Shown: piece after piece, positions 1 through 7,669 of the stretch
How positions within the stretch are numbered: position 1 is the stretch's first letter
Layout: each line of letters begins with the position of its first letter
Assembly: GCF_000257665.1 (NCBI RefSeq)
Contig: NZ_AJKR01000002.1
Coordinates: forward strand, 434,001-498,000
Direction of reading: 5' to 3'
Origin: Candidatus Aquiluna sp. IMCC13023
GTDB lineage: Bacteria; Actinomycetota; Actinomycetes; Actinomycetales; Microbacteriaceae
Length of the DNA: 64,000 bases
The notes under the pieces: generated by a model
What the model was told of the DNA's origin: nothing
Database searches by the model: none
Seen by the model: only the letters and a program-made list of their open reading frames with translations
Translations under genes and position numbers: made by a program

Positions 1-192
1 GGGATTTCCCCAGGCGGCCGTGGCTTGAGCATTGGTGTAGCGGAGTTGATTTTCTCCGAGCATATCCGGCAGCCTCACGCTTACATCAGCGCAATTTGGG
101 TTATTTGAATCTTCCGCGGCCTCAAGATTTACCGCTTGTGTGCAACCGGACAGCAAAACCAACAAAAACATCGAGATAGTAAATATGCGCAT
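1..192 (-). CDS. DUF3515 family lipoprotein (partial, 3' end cut)
   Basis: The N-terminal 64 codons read in frame to the window edge from an ATG at 192. Residues 1-17 form a short lipoprotein signal peptide ending in LLSGC, so the mature protein should be anchored at the outer face of the membrane through Cys17. The following stretch has the pattern CADVSVRLPDML then RYTNAQATAAWGNP, which I recognise as typical of the actinobacterial DUF3515 family, often found next to thiL. Function is unknown. It is divergent from thiL with only 23 bp between starts, and a TAGCCT hexamer lies 7 nt upstream of the ATG, so the mRNA is probably leaderless. Most of the protein lies outside the window. Confidence 0.8.
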   Translation of the reverse strand, partial: MRIFTISMFLLVLLSGCTQAVNLEAAEDSNNPNCADVSVRLPDMLGENQLRYTNAQATAAWGNP

Positions 193-199
193 TGAAATA

Positions 200-209
200 A
201 GGCTAGCGT
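200..209. promoter_or_regulatory. Overlapping divergent -10 elements for DUF3515 gene and thiL
   Basis: On the minus strand TAGCCT (plus positions 200-205) sits 7 nt before the ATG at 192. On the plus strand TAGCGT (204-209) sits 6 nt before the thiL GTG at 216. The two hexamers share two base pairs. Both fit TANNNT-N6/7-start, the layout expected of leaderless transcripts in actinobacteria. No -35 element is claimed. Confidence 0.6.
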
Positions 210-215
210 TGCTGT

Positions 216-1217
216 GTGAATAATGACGGCCAAAAGATTATTGAGATCGGTGAAACCGAGGCTCTTAGAAGGGCACTGAGCGTTTTCAAACCGGTTGCCA
301 CCACGCTTGTTGGCCCAGGAGATGATGCTGCGGTTATAAGCGTTAGTGATTCTCGAGTGGTTATTACCACTGACACGATGGTGCAAGATCATGATTTTAG
401 GCTTGACTGGTCTACTGGCTTTGACATCGGCTACAAGGCGGTCACGAGCAACATTGCAGATCTAGTGGCAATGGGAGCGGCACCAAGAGCCCTTACTGTC
501 GCACTGGTTGTAACCAAACAAACACCTCAGGCCTGGCTTGAGGATTTTGCTTCCGGACTGCAATCGGCATGCGACCGGCATGCCCCGGAATGTCAGATTG
601 TCGGGGGAGACCTGGCATCTGGGGAGCAAATAGTCATTGCGATAGCCGCCCACGGAGACCTTGATTCCAGACAGCCGATACTTCGCTCGACAGCTGAAGT
701 GGGCGACCTAATAGTGATTGCTGGAACGCTAGGGAAGGCCGCATGTGGGCTCGCTCTACTTAGCTCCAACGATGAAAGCCTGTCGGCTAGCTATCCGGAT
801 ATTGTGAGTATTCAGCTTCGACCAGTGCCGGATTTCGCGCTCGGTTTGGAGTTGGCAGCGGTGGCATCCTCGATGCTAGATGTCTCAGACGGATTATCTC
901 TAGATGCTGGAAGACTCGCTTCTAGTTCAAATGTCAGCATGAACATAAAAAAAGAGCTACTTGAGGGCTACGCGGCAATTCTCGAGCAAGCGGCGCAATC
1001 TATTAATTCTCGAGATTCCGAAGCCGCACCGGTTTCCGAGTGGGACTGGATTCTTCACGGAGGTGAAGACCACTGCTTCTTGGCCACGGTTTCGCCGACG
1101 GCCGCCTTACCTCGGGGCACAAAAGTCATTGGCGAGGTAATTGCCAGGGGTGACAGCGACGTTTATCTAAGCGGTCAACCGCTTGGTCCAAAGGGCTGGG
1201 ATTCCGTTACCGGATAG
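216..1217 (+). CDS. thiL: Thiamine-monophosphate kinase
   Basis: ThiL phosphorylates thiamine monophosphate to thiamine diphosphate with ATP, the last step of cofactor synthesis, in the cytosol. The 333-aa protein has the expected PurM/AIR-synthase-like layout: GPGDDAAVI near residue 35, the DTMVQDHDF metal/phosphate-binding stretch, NIADLVAMGA, GGDLASG and the C-terminal LDVSDGLSLDAGRLA motif. Length matches the family. The GTG at 216 is preferred because TAGCGT lies exactly 6 nt upstream, leaving no place for a ribosome-binding site (leaderless). It converges on dapD with a 3-bp gap. No TPP riboswitch is possible in the 23-bp upstream gap. Confidence 0.93.
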   Translation: MNNDGQKIIEIGETEALRRALSVFKPVATTLVGPGDDAAVISVSDSRVVITTDTMVQDHDFRLDWSTGFDIGYKAVTSNIADLVAMGAAPRALTVALVVTKQTPQAWLEDFASGLQSACDRHAPECQIVGGDLASGEQIVIAIAAHGDLDSRQPILRSTAEVGDLIVIAGTLGKAACGLALLSSNDESLSASYPDIVSIQLRPVPDFALGLELAAVASSMLDVSDGLSLDAGRLASSSNVSMNIKKELLEGYAAILEQAAQSINSRDSEAAPVSEWDWILHGGEDHCFLATVSPTAALPRGTKVIGEVIARGDSDVYLSGQPLGPKGWDSVTG

Positions 1218-1220
1218 CGC

Positions 1221-2171
1221 TCAGGCGTGCAGCTCTGAATTGAGAGAGACCCCAACGCCTTGACGAGCAATAGCCTCCACCGCACCTGTTAGTGAGTTTC
1301 TTCTAAACAGCAAGCCAGCCAAGCCGCTTAGCTCAGCGGCCTTAACGGTTTCGGTTTTACCCTCAACTATCAAGATGACTTTCGTCCCTGCCGTCACATA
1401 AAGCCCAGCCTCCACGATGGAGTCATCTCCAATAGAGATTCCGATTCCGGAATTTGCCCCAAGCAGTGCTCGCTCACCGATGGAAATTCGGTGGCTACCA
1501 CCACCGGACAAAGTGCCCATAATCGACGCTCCGCCGCCAACATCGGAGCCATCGCCAACAACTACGCCCTGCGAAATTCGACCCTCAACCATGGAAGCAC
1601 CAAGAGTTCCCGCGTTGAAGTTCACGAATCCCTCGTGCATCACGGTGGTGCCCGGAGCTAAATGAGCGCCGAGCCTAACTCTGTTCGCATCCGCTATTCG
1701 AACCTTTTTGGGAACCACGTAGTCGACCAGGCGCGGAAACTTATCGATCGAGTGAGCAATAACTCCGTGGCGTCTTAGTTCCAGCGTTCTTGCTTCAAAG
1801 TCTGCTAACTCCATGACACCAAAATTAGTGAAGGCTACGATCGGCAAGTTTGGTATTAGCCCATCTAGGTTGATTGAGTTGGGCTTCACCAAGAGCTTGG
1901 ACAAGAGGTGCAAGCGCAGATAGGCATCGGCGGTTGATTCAACCGGGTTGGTTAGATCTATCTCAACTCGAATAACCTCAAGGGTCAGATTGCGGAGCTC
2001 ATCCGGACCGGCTTTGAGGTCTAAATCCTTTGGTGGAAACCACTGCAGGTCTGACATCGGTGCTTCACCGAGGCAAGGCTCCGGGAACCAGACGTCAAGC
2101 ACGGTTCCGCTTGGGGATTTAGAGGCCAGACCGTGTCCCCAGGCCTTTTGGTTACTTTGCGCATCACTCAT
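1221..2171 (-). CDS. dapD: 2,3,4,5-tetrahydropyridine-2,6-dicarboxylate N-succinyltransferase
   Basis: DapD transfers succinyl from succinyl-CoA to tetrahydrodipicolinate, committing carbon to the succinylase branch of diaminopimelate/lysine synthesis. The 316-aa sequence is the actinobacterial type. An N-terminal alpha/beta region is followed by a left-handed beta-helix of hexapeptide repeats from about residue 165 ([17 protein letters not shown], then [21 protein letters not shown]), with the family signature [20 protein letters not shown] around residues 225-245. It is divergent from dapE, which carries out the next deacylation step, with 30 bp between starts. TATTCT lies 7 nt before the ATG, so it is probably leaderless. 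Confidence 0.94.
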   Translation of the reverse strand: MSDAQSNQKAWGHGLASKSPSGTVLDVWFPEPCLGEAPMSDLQWFPPKDLDLKAGPDELRNLTLEVIRVEIDLTNPVESTADAYLRLHLLSKLLVKPNSINLDGLIPNLPIVAFTNFGVMELADFEARTLELRRHGVIAHSIDKFPRLVDYVVPKKVRIADANRVRLGAHLAPGTTVMHEGFVNFNAGTLGASMVEGRISQGVVVGDGSDVGGGASIMGTLSGGGSHRISIGERALLGANSGIGISIGDDSIVEAGLYVTAGTKVILIVEGKTETVKAAELSGLAGLLFRRNSLTGAVEAIARQGVGVSLNSELHA

Positions 2172-2178
2172 TGGAACC

Positions 2179-2194
2179 AGAATACAGGTACCCT
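2179..2194. promoter_or_regulatory. Back-to-back -10 elements for dapD and dapE
   Basis: Within the 30-bp divergent gap, TATTCT on the minus strand (plus 2179-2184) is 7 nt from the dapD ATG, and TACCCT on the plus strand (2189-2194) is 7 nt from the dapE ATG at 2202. Both match TANNNT-N7-ATG and leave no 5' UTR. Confidence 0.6.
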
Positions 2195-2201
2195 TAACGA
2201 C

Positions 2202-3275
2202 ATGTCAGCCTTAGACCCTACTCAGACGCTCGTCGAACTCACCATGGCGATTTGCGATATCGAGTCAGTCTCATCGAATGAAGCAAAGCTTGCCGATGAG
2301 ATCGAGCAGGTTTTGGCCACGGCTTCGCATCTATCGCTTACTCGCGATGGCAACGCGATAGTGGCAAGGACCAATCTGAACCTTGACACTCGAGTCATCA
2401 TTGCCGGGCATATCGACACCGTCCCCGTGGCGGAAAACCTACCCACAAGGCTTCATCACTTTGAGCGGGAGCAAGTGATTTTTGGCCGTGGAACAGTGGA
2501 CATGAAGGGCGGCATCGCAGTTATGTTGAAGCTTGCGGTGGCGATCCAGCAGCCTAAGTTTGACATCACTTGGGTTTTTTATGACAACGAAGAAGTGGCT
2601 GCCGACCTAAATGGACTTGGGAGACTTGCTAGCAGCCATCCGGAACTATTGACCGGAGAGTTCGCGGTTTTGTGCGAACCTACCAGCGCGATGATTGAGG
2701 GCGGATGTAACGGCACGGTTCGGGTTGAAGTTAGAACCGTGGGCATCAAGGCCCACTCCGCACGACCCTGGATGGGTAAAAACGCCATCCACGCACTCGC
2801 GCACTCACTGAATATTTTGAACGACTACCAACCAGCAACGATTACCGTCGATGGGCTTGATTACAAAGAAAGCTTGAGTGCGGTTTTAGTAAGCGGTGGC
2901 ATCGCAACAAACGTGATTCCCGATGCCGCGGTGCTAACCGTGAACTATCGCTTCGCGCCCGATAAGTCAGCCGCCCAAGCCATCTTGCACCTTGAAACTT
3001 TGTTTAACGGCTTTGAGGTTGTTGTTACGGATCAGGCCGAAGGAGCCAGGCCCGGCTTGAATTTGCCAGCAGCAGTTGATTTCATCGCCGCCATCGGCAC
3101 TGAGGTCAGGCCGAAGTATGGCTGGACCGATGTTGCCAGGTTTTCCGCGATGGGAATACCGGCAGTGAACTACGGCCCAGGGGATCCTTCACTGGCTCAC
3201 GCCGACAACGAAAATGTGCCGGTTGGGCATCTTATTGACGTAGAGGCTGGACTTAGGGCCTGGCTCAGCCTGTAG
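2202..3275 (+). CDS. dapE: Succinyl-diaminopimelate desuccinylase (M20 peptidase family)
   Basis: DapE removes succinate from N-succinyl-LL-diaminopimelate using a dinuclear zinc centre. The M20 ligands are visible: His in [10 protein letters not shown], Asp in [10 protein letters not shown], the catalytic/metal Glu pair in YDNEEVA, a Glu in LCEPTSA, and the C-terminal His in LAHADNENV. The M20 dimerisation domain lies between, with [11 protein letters not shown] and [13 protein letters not shown]. Length from the chosen start is 357 aa, usual for the actinobacterial form. An in-frame codon farther upstream exists inside dapD, but ATG 2202 is preferred because of the TACCCT hexamer 7 nt before it. 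It pairs divergently with dapD. Confidence 0.93.
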   Translation: MSALDPTQTLVELTMAICDIESVSSNEAKLADEIEQVLATASHLSLTRDGNAIVARTNLNLDTRVIIAGHIDTVPVAENLPTRLHHFEREQVIFGRGTVDMKGGIAVMLKLAVAIQQPKFDITWVFYDNEEVAADLNGLGRLASSHPELLTGEFAVLCEPTSAMIEGGCNGTVRVEVRTVGIKAHSARPWMGKNAIHALAHSLNILNDYQPATITVDGLDYKESLSAVLVSGGIATNVIPDAAVLTVNYRFAPDKSAAQAILHLETLFNGFEVVVTDQAEGARPGLNLPAAVDFIAAIGTEVRPKYGWTDVARFSAMGIPAVNYGPGDPSLAHADNENVPVGHLIDVEAGLRAWLSL

Positions 3276-3280
3276 ATAAG

Positions 3281-3310
3281 TTGGCGCTTCGGTGCGAAGT
3301 CTGGGATAAT
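3281..3310 (+). promoter_or_regulatory. Predicted sigma-70-type promoter for the DUF3117 gene
   Basis: TTGGCG at 3281-3286 and GATAAT at 3305-3310 are separated by 18 bp, upstream of an AAGGAG ribosome-binding site and ATG at 3347. The spacer holds a small inverted repeat, CTTCG-gtg-CGAAG. Prediction is from sequence only. Confidence 0.45.
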
Positions 3311-3346
3311 TATGTTTTCCAAGACGAATCCAAGGAGTCTAACCTC

Positions 3347-3520
3347 ATGGCAGCAATGAAGCCTCGCACCGGTGATGGACCTATGGAAGCCGAACGCGAA
3401 ACAAGGGGACTAATTGTCCTGAGGGTTCCACTAGAAGGCGGCGGCCGCCTAGTTGTTTCGGTAAACGACACCGAAGCCAAAGAGCTTTTTAAAGTCCTTG
3501 AGGGCGTAGTTAAGAAATAA
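3347..3520 (+). CDS. DUF3117 domain-containing small protein
   Basis: A 57-aa protein beginning MAAMKPRTGDGPMEAE and ending FKVLEGVVKK. The charged core (RGLIVLRVPLEGGGRLVVSV, then ETEAKEL-like) is typical of the short, strongly conserved actinobacterial DUF3117 family, whose function is unknown to me. The start is set by AAGGAG about 10 nt upstream of ATG 3347; a longer in-frame reading to 3281 overlaps the promoter and is unlikely. Its 3' end overlaps the convergent O-methyltransferase gene by 11 bp. Confidence 0.88.
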   Translation: MAAMKPRTGDGPMEAERETRGLIVLRVPLEGGGRLVVSVNDTEAKELFKVLEGVVKK

Positions 3521-4166
3521 CTTCTGGTTTTCTAACTGCAACCAGCAAGCCATCCCCAAGCATTGAGATGCTCGAGATAAATTCTTCAGACTCTTCAAAG
3601 ACTCTAACTACCGAGCGCATTGCCGATGTCTCATCGTCCCTTAGCGCTGGGTTTGGGACCCTGTCACGCCATAGCGCATGAGAGATTACAATCGCACCCG
3701 AAGGCCTCACGAGCCCAATGGCTTGAGGCAAAAGCTGCTCTAGGTCAAACGGCTCAATGTCCAAAAACACCAGGTCGTAAGCGGCCTCTGTCATGTTTGC
3801 CATGACGGCCGCAGCCCTTCCGGTTATAACCCGTGCTCTACTCGCAGGGATATTCGCTAATTGAAAGTTGGTTCGAGCCTGATTTTGATACTCGGGCTCA
3901 TCATCGATGGTGGTTAGGGTGCTGGTTTCTGAGGCACTTAATAACCACAGTGCAGAAACGCCAGCACCGGTTCCAGCCTCTACTATATTTTTTGCCTCGA
4001 GCATCGCTGCAATTGATGCGAGTCCAGCTCCGGTTGCGGGAGTTACTGACTCAACTCCAAGCTGCTCGGCACTGTTGCGGGCAACAGTAATGTGATCCGG
4101 TTCGCGGTTGAAATTCTCTGCGTATTTCCAGCTTGAAATCTTGTCTATCATCTTGACCCTAAGCAT
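3510..4166 (-). CDS. SAM-dependent O-methyltransferase family protein
   Basis: A class I methyltransferase of the O-methyltransferase (COMT/CCoAOMT-like) type, 218 aa. SAM-binding motif I reads EAGTGAGVSALWLL (about residues 62-75). An acidic residue follows in LTTIDDEPEY, and YDLVFLDIEP (about residue 135) is the usual post-I/metal-binding region. The substrate cannot be told. ATG 4166 has AAGGG five nt upstream; ATG 4151 (MIDKISSW) is an alternative. The gene is divergent from tatB and its last 11 bp overlap the DUF3117 gene on the other strand. Confidence 0.82.
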   Translation of the reverse strand: MLRVKMIDKISSWKYAENFNREPDHITVARNSAEQLGVESVTPATGAGLASIAAMLEAKNIVEAGTGAGVSALWLLSASETSTLTTIDDEPEYQNQARTNFQLANIPASRARVITGRAAAVMANMTEAAYDLVFLDIEPFDLEQLLPQAIGLVRPSGAIVISHALWRDRVPNPALRDDETSAMRSVVRVFEESEEFISSISMLGDGLLVAVRKPEVIS

Positions 4167-4203
4167 AGGAGCCCTTGTGTGAAAAGCATGGATTGGTTAG
4201 TTG

Positions 4204-4209
4204 TAAACT
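4204..4209 (+). promoter_or_regulatory. -10 element of leaderless tatB
   Basis: TAAACT lies 7 nt before the tatB ATG at 4217 and there is no Shine-Dalgarno sequence, so transcription should start at or next to the start codon. Confidence 0.5.
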
Positions 4210-4216
4210 CAATTTC

Positions 4217-4573
4217 ATGTTTGGTCTTAGTGCTGAGAAGCTGCTGCTGCTGGCTCTGCTTGCGGTCCTAATCTTGGGACCTGAGCGCCTGCCCTACTAT
4301 GCCAAGCAGCTGGGTGAGTGGGCTCGTAAGGGCAAGCGAATGGTTGACAATGCCCAAGTCCAAATGAAATCTGAGTTGGGCGAAGGTTTCGAAGACATGG
4401 ACTGGAAAAAGCTAGACCCAAGGCAATATGATCCAAGGCGTATTGTCCGAGAAGCACTGATGGACGAGAAAAAGAGACCGGCTAACGCTGCCGAATCACT
4501 CAACCGGGCCAAACCACCACAAAAGCCACTCGAACTGGGAGAATCTCCACCGTTCGATCAGGAATCTACCTAG
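4217..4573 (+). CDS. tatB: Sec-independent (Tat) protein translocase subunit TatB
   Basis: TatB is the membrane component that, with TatC, recognises twin-arginine signal peptides. The 118-aa protein begins MFGLSAEKLLLLALLAVLILGPERLP, giving a single N-terminal membrane helix ending in the diagnostic GPERLP hinge, then an amphipathic helix (YYAKQLGEWARKGKRMVDNA) and a polar tail ending FDQEST. The start at ATG 4217 is fixed by the domain structure and a TAAACT hexamer 7 nt upstream; an in-frame extension to 4175 would add residues before the membrane helix. The PotD protein at 62468 has a twin-arginine signal and would be a client. The 3' end overlaps the convergent dehydrogenase gene by 4 bp. 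Confidence 0.9.
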   Translation: MFGLSAEKLLLLALLAVLILGPERLPYYAKQLGEWARKGKRMVDNAQVQMKSELGEGFEDMDWKKLDPRQYDPRRIVREALMDEKKRPANAAESLNRAKPPQKPLELGESPPFDQEST

Positions 4574-6045
4574 AGCTTCCCAATCCACCTGACCATCTTG
4601 GTCATGATCGGAGCTAGTCGCAGATACTGCCTCGCTCTGGTCGGCAGTTTTATTGGGAAGTTATTGCTGACTCCAATTGTCCGGGTTTCCGTGAATCTCA
4701 ATAGTCCCTGGGGTCCAGAGCGACGTCCCAAGCCAGATTGCTTCATTCCGCCCATCGGGGCTGCCATAGAGGCCATCGTGGCTCGATAGCCCTCGTTTAT
4801 GTTCACGGAACCCGCCATGAGCTTAGAGGCGACGCCAAGCGCTTGTTTGCGATTCCCGACCACCGAAGCGTTCAGGCCATATTCACTGTCGTTTGCAAGC
4901 TCAATTGCCTGATCCAGGGCTTCATAGCCGACAAGCGCAATTACCGGACCGAAAACTTCCTTGTGGAGGATCTCAGCACCCTGTGGAATCTGGGTGATGA
5001 CAGTTGGGGCATAGAAATTCGGCCCGAGGTCCAAAAGAGCGTGTCCGCCGGTCAGTACGACTGCTCCTTCTTGTTTGGCTCGATCCACGAAGCCAGAAAC
5101 CCTCTCGAGCTGAGCAGAGGATGTGAGCGCACCTAGGTCAAAGTCGAATTTATTTGAGCTACCCAATTTCAAAGACTCGACCCGGCGCTTCAGAATTAGC
5201 TCGAACTCTTGAAGATCGTGATGTGAAACGTACAGCCGCTCAATCGCTACGCAGAGCTGACCGCTATTTCCAAAAGCCCCACCAATTGCGGTTTCTGCAG
5301 CTTTTTCCAAGTCGGCACCGGGAAGAACAATCATTGGGTTTTTACCCCCGAGTTCAAGGGCGTAGCCCACAAGTCTGGAAGCGGCTCTTGCTGCAACTAA
5401 TTTTCCGGTTGCGGTGGATCCGGTGAAGGCTACGAAGTCGGCACTGTCAGTGACAGCATTCCCGACCTCGGTTGCGTCACCGTGGACCACTTGCCAGATC
5501 TCCTCTGGTATTCCTGCTTCGACGCTCAAGTCTCTTGCCAACTGGACGGTTTTTGCGGTCTGATTGTCGGCCTTTTGAACAACTGCGTTACCAGCCATAA
5601 GCGCTGGGATAACATCCATCATGGTCAGGGCAAGTGGGTAGTTCCAGGGCGTAATGATCCCAACCACACCCACAGGCGATGGTTCCACAAAAGCGCTAAT
5701 CATGAACGGCACTCCGGCACGGACGCGCTTGCGACGCATGAGACGGGGAGCGGTTTTCGCGTAGTAAGCCACAGCACCAAGTGCGCCGGTAAGCTCCTCG
5801 AACGCATGAGCCTTTGCCTTACCGGTTTCTTTTTGAAGTAGGTCAAGAATTTGTTCTTCACGCGCCACCAGCAGCCCGGCAATTTTGTTTGCAATACGAG
5901 CGCGTTCCTTGGCGGGTCGATTCGCCCATGCAACCTGAGCGTCCCTGCCTGCTTGAAACTTCAGGCCCACTTCTACTTTTGAGTGTGAGGTTATTTCGTG
6001 GAGCTTGTTACCCGTAAGGGGATCGATAACGCTAAAGGTTTTCAT
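4570..6045 (-). CDS. gabD2: Succinate-semialdehyde dehydrogenase (aldehyde dehydrogenase superfamily, GabD2-like)
   Basis: Oxidises succinic semialdehyde to succinate with NAD(P)+, feeding the TCA cycle. The 491-aa sequence carries the superfamily features in order: TPWNYPL (about 133), FTGSTATGK (Rossmann Gly motif), the catalytic Glu in ALELGGKNP and the nucleophilic Cys in GNSGQLCVAIER. The actinobacterial GabD2-type N-terminus and basic C-terminal extension (RQYLRLAPIMTKMVRW) support the assignment over other aldehyde dehydrogenases, but the exact substrate is inferred. It lies 8 bp downstream of mrp on the same strand, yet its logical partner genes are in the putrescine locus more than 50 kb away. 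Confidence 0.8.
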   Translation of the reverse strand: MKTFSVIDPLTGNKLHEITSHSKVEVGLKFQAGRDAQVAWANRPAKERARIANKIAGLLVAREEQILDLLQKETGKAKAHAFEELTGALGAVAYYAKTAPRLMRRKRVRAGVPFMISAFVEPSPVGVVGIITPWNYPLALTMMDVIPALMAGNAVVQKADNQTAKTVQLARDLSVEAGIPEEIWQVVHGDATEVGNAVTDSADFVAFTGSTATGKLVAARAASRLVGYALELGGKNPMIVLPGADLEKAAETAIGGAFGNSGQLCVAIERLYVSHHDLQEFELILKRRVESLKLGSSNKFDFDLGALTSSAQLERVSGFVDRAKQEGAVVLTGGHALLDLGPNFYAPTVITQIPQGAEILHKEVFGPVIALVGYEALDQAIELANDSEYGLNASVVGNRKQALGVASKLMAGSVNINEGYRATMASMAAPMGGMKQSGLGRRSGPQGLLRFTETRTIGVSNNFPIKLPTRARQYLRLAPIMTKMVRWIGKL

Positions 6046-6053
6046 GCCAATAC

Positions 6054-7157
6054 CTAACTCGGAGTTATCTTCAAAGATTTCCCAGCAAGTCCGCGCGGGG
6101 AATCCATTAGCAATTTAGCAATTCTTGTTATCTCTATGGCTGCAGGATCTGCCGGGTCAGAAACCACAATAGGCACTTGGTCATCGGCGGATATCCTAAG
6201 GTCTTGACTAATGGGAATTTTGCCCATCAGCTGTACTTTTTTCCCGCTTATTTCTGTAAGCCTGGCGGCGACGGCATCGCCTCCTCCGGATCCGAAAATC
6301 TCGATCGGTCCGTTCTCCGAGGGAAGATAGCTCATATTCTCAATGACGCCCAAGATCTCCTGACCGGTTTGCAGTCCGATTGCACCGGATCTTTCAGCAA
6401 CTATCGCTGCTGTGTGCTGGGGGGTTGTGATGACAAGCGTTTTGGCTTTTGCGAGCAATTGCCCAAGGCTAATTGCAACGTCCCCTGTGCCAGGGGGTAG
6501 GTCCACCAGCAAGAAATCGAGGTCTCCCCAAAACACATCGGTTAAGAATTGTTCGACTGCTCGGTGGAGCATGGGTCCGCGCCACGCGACCGGTTGATTG
6601 TCTTTAACAAAAAAGCCAATCGAAATAACCTTCACGTCATGCGCTATCGGAGGCAGCATCAGGTTTTCGACCTGGGTGGGGCTTTGGTTTACTCCAATCA
6701 ACTGCGGCACCGAATAGCCAAAAATATCGGCGTCAAGCAGGCCCACTTTTTGACCGAGGGCGGCAAGTGCAACCGCAAGGTTCACCGTCAAAGTTGACTT
6801 ACCAACTCCGCCCTTGCCGCTCGAGACGAATATCACGCGAGTGAGATTGTCCTTATCTGCAAAAGGATTGAACTTCGCTGGCTTGTCTCCGCGCAGTTTT
6901 AGCGTCAGGGCCTTGCGCTCGTCGTTTGTCATTGTGGTCATTTCGACCTCGACTTTTTTGAAAACCGCTGCTAGAGCCTGATTGACGTCACGCTCGATAG
7001 ATTGTGCGGCCGGACAGCCAACAATTGTTAGCTTAATCTGAACCGAAACTGAATCTTCGGTCTCCTGAATCGGCCCCACCATTCCGAGCTCGGTAATTGG
7101 CTGGCGTAGCTCTGGGTCGATGACTCCAGCCAGCGCCGATAAAGCGCGCTGGCTCAT
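6054..7157 (-). CDS. mrp: Mrp/NBP35-family P-loop ATPase (iron-sulfur cluster carrier)
   Basis: Mrp/ApbC proteins bind and hand over Fe-S clusters in the cytosol. The 367-aa protein has an N-terminal MIP18/DUF59 domain (residues about 1-85, with TIVGCPAAQSIERDV) and a deviant Walker A SSGKGGVGKST near residue 112. The ParA-type ATPase domain follows (LLDADIFGYSVPQL, LVDLPPGTGDV). The C-terminal CxxC that binds the cluster in enterobacterial ApbC is not seen: the equivalent stretch reads VIENMSYLPSENGPIEIFGSGGG. Cluster handling may therefore differ or be absent. Its ATG overlaps the stop of the DUF1003 gene by 4 bp, giving an operon with it and the MgtE-N/CBS gene. Confidence 0.9.
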   Translation of the reverse strand: MSQRALSALAGVIDPELRQPITELGMVGPIQETEDSVSVQIKLTIVGCPAAQSIERDVNQALAAVFKKVEVEMTTMTNDERKALTLKLRGDKPAKFNPFADKDNLTRVIFVSSGKGGVGKSTLTVNLAVALAALGQKVGLLDADIFGYSVPQLIGVNQSPTQVENLMLPPIAHDVKVISIGFFVKDNQPVAWRGPMLHRAVEQFLTDVFWGDLDFLLVDLPPGTGDVAISLGQLLAKAKTLVITTPQHTAAIVAERSGAIGLQTGQEILGVIENMSYLPSENGPIEIFGSGGGDAVAARLTEISGKKVQLMGKIPISQDLRISADDQVPIVVSDPADPAAIEITRIAKLLMDSPRGLAGKSLKITPS

Positions 7158-7669
7158 TTAGATTTCTTGCTAGGTTTTTTGTCTTCGCGCAATTGCTCGA
7201 GCAGATCCTTCATTGCGTCTCGGATCTCGTCTCTGACAAAGTCTTTGGTTGCTACTTCGTCAAGCGAGAGCGCTAGGGCCGCTACCTCGCGGGTCAAGTA
7301 TTCGGTGTCGGCCAGTGTCCGCTCGGCACGCTGACGGTCTTGCTCGAATTTGACCCGGTCCCTGTCGTCCTGTCGGTTCTGGGCCAGCAGGATCAAAGGT
7401 GCTGCGTAGGAGGCCTGCAGCGACAAAATCAAGGTTAGGAGAGTGAAGTTCAGTGCCCGCGGGTCGAACTGAGCGCCTTGAGACGCCAAAGTATTCCAGC
7501 TCAGCCAAAGCGCAACGAAGACCGTCATGAAAATCAGGAACGCGCCGGTTCCCATGGCGCGCGCGAGTCTTTCGGAAACGCGTCCAACCGTCTCTTGCGA
7601 AATGTTGGGCACCCTGAAGCGGGTTCGACGAGTCATTGGCTTTTCTAGCAATGATCTATTTCTAGCCAT
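7154..7669 (-). CDS. DUF1003 domain-containing membrane protein
   Basis: A 171-aa protein with two predicted membrane helices (GAFLIFMTVFVALWLSWNTL and ALNFTLLTLILSLQASYAAPLILL) followed by QNRQDDRDR, the usual DUF1003 signature. A long charged C-terminal coiled-coil region ends in KKPSKKSK. Function unknown. The ATG at 7669 overlaps the preceding stop as TAATG and has a strong GAGGAGG ribosome-binding site inside the upstream gene, which argues for translational coupling. Next to MgtE-N/CBS proteins this is a common actinobacterial arrangement. Confidence 0.87.
   Translation of the reverse strand: MARNRSLLEKPMTRRTRFRVPNISQETVGRVSERLARAMGTGAFLIFMTVFVALWLSWNTLASQGAQFDPRALNFTLLTLILSLQASYAAPLILLAQNRQDDRDRVKFEQDRQRAERTLADTEYLTREVAALALSLDEVATKDFVRDEIRDAMKDLLEQLREDKKPSKKSK

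Noticed and set aside
193-215. TPP riboswitch upstream of thiL
   Set aside because: The gap is 23 bp and the transcript is probably leaderless; there is no room for a riboswitch.
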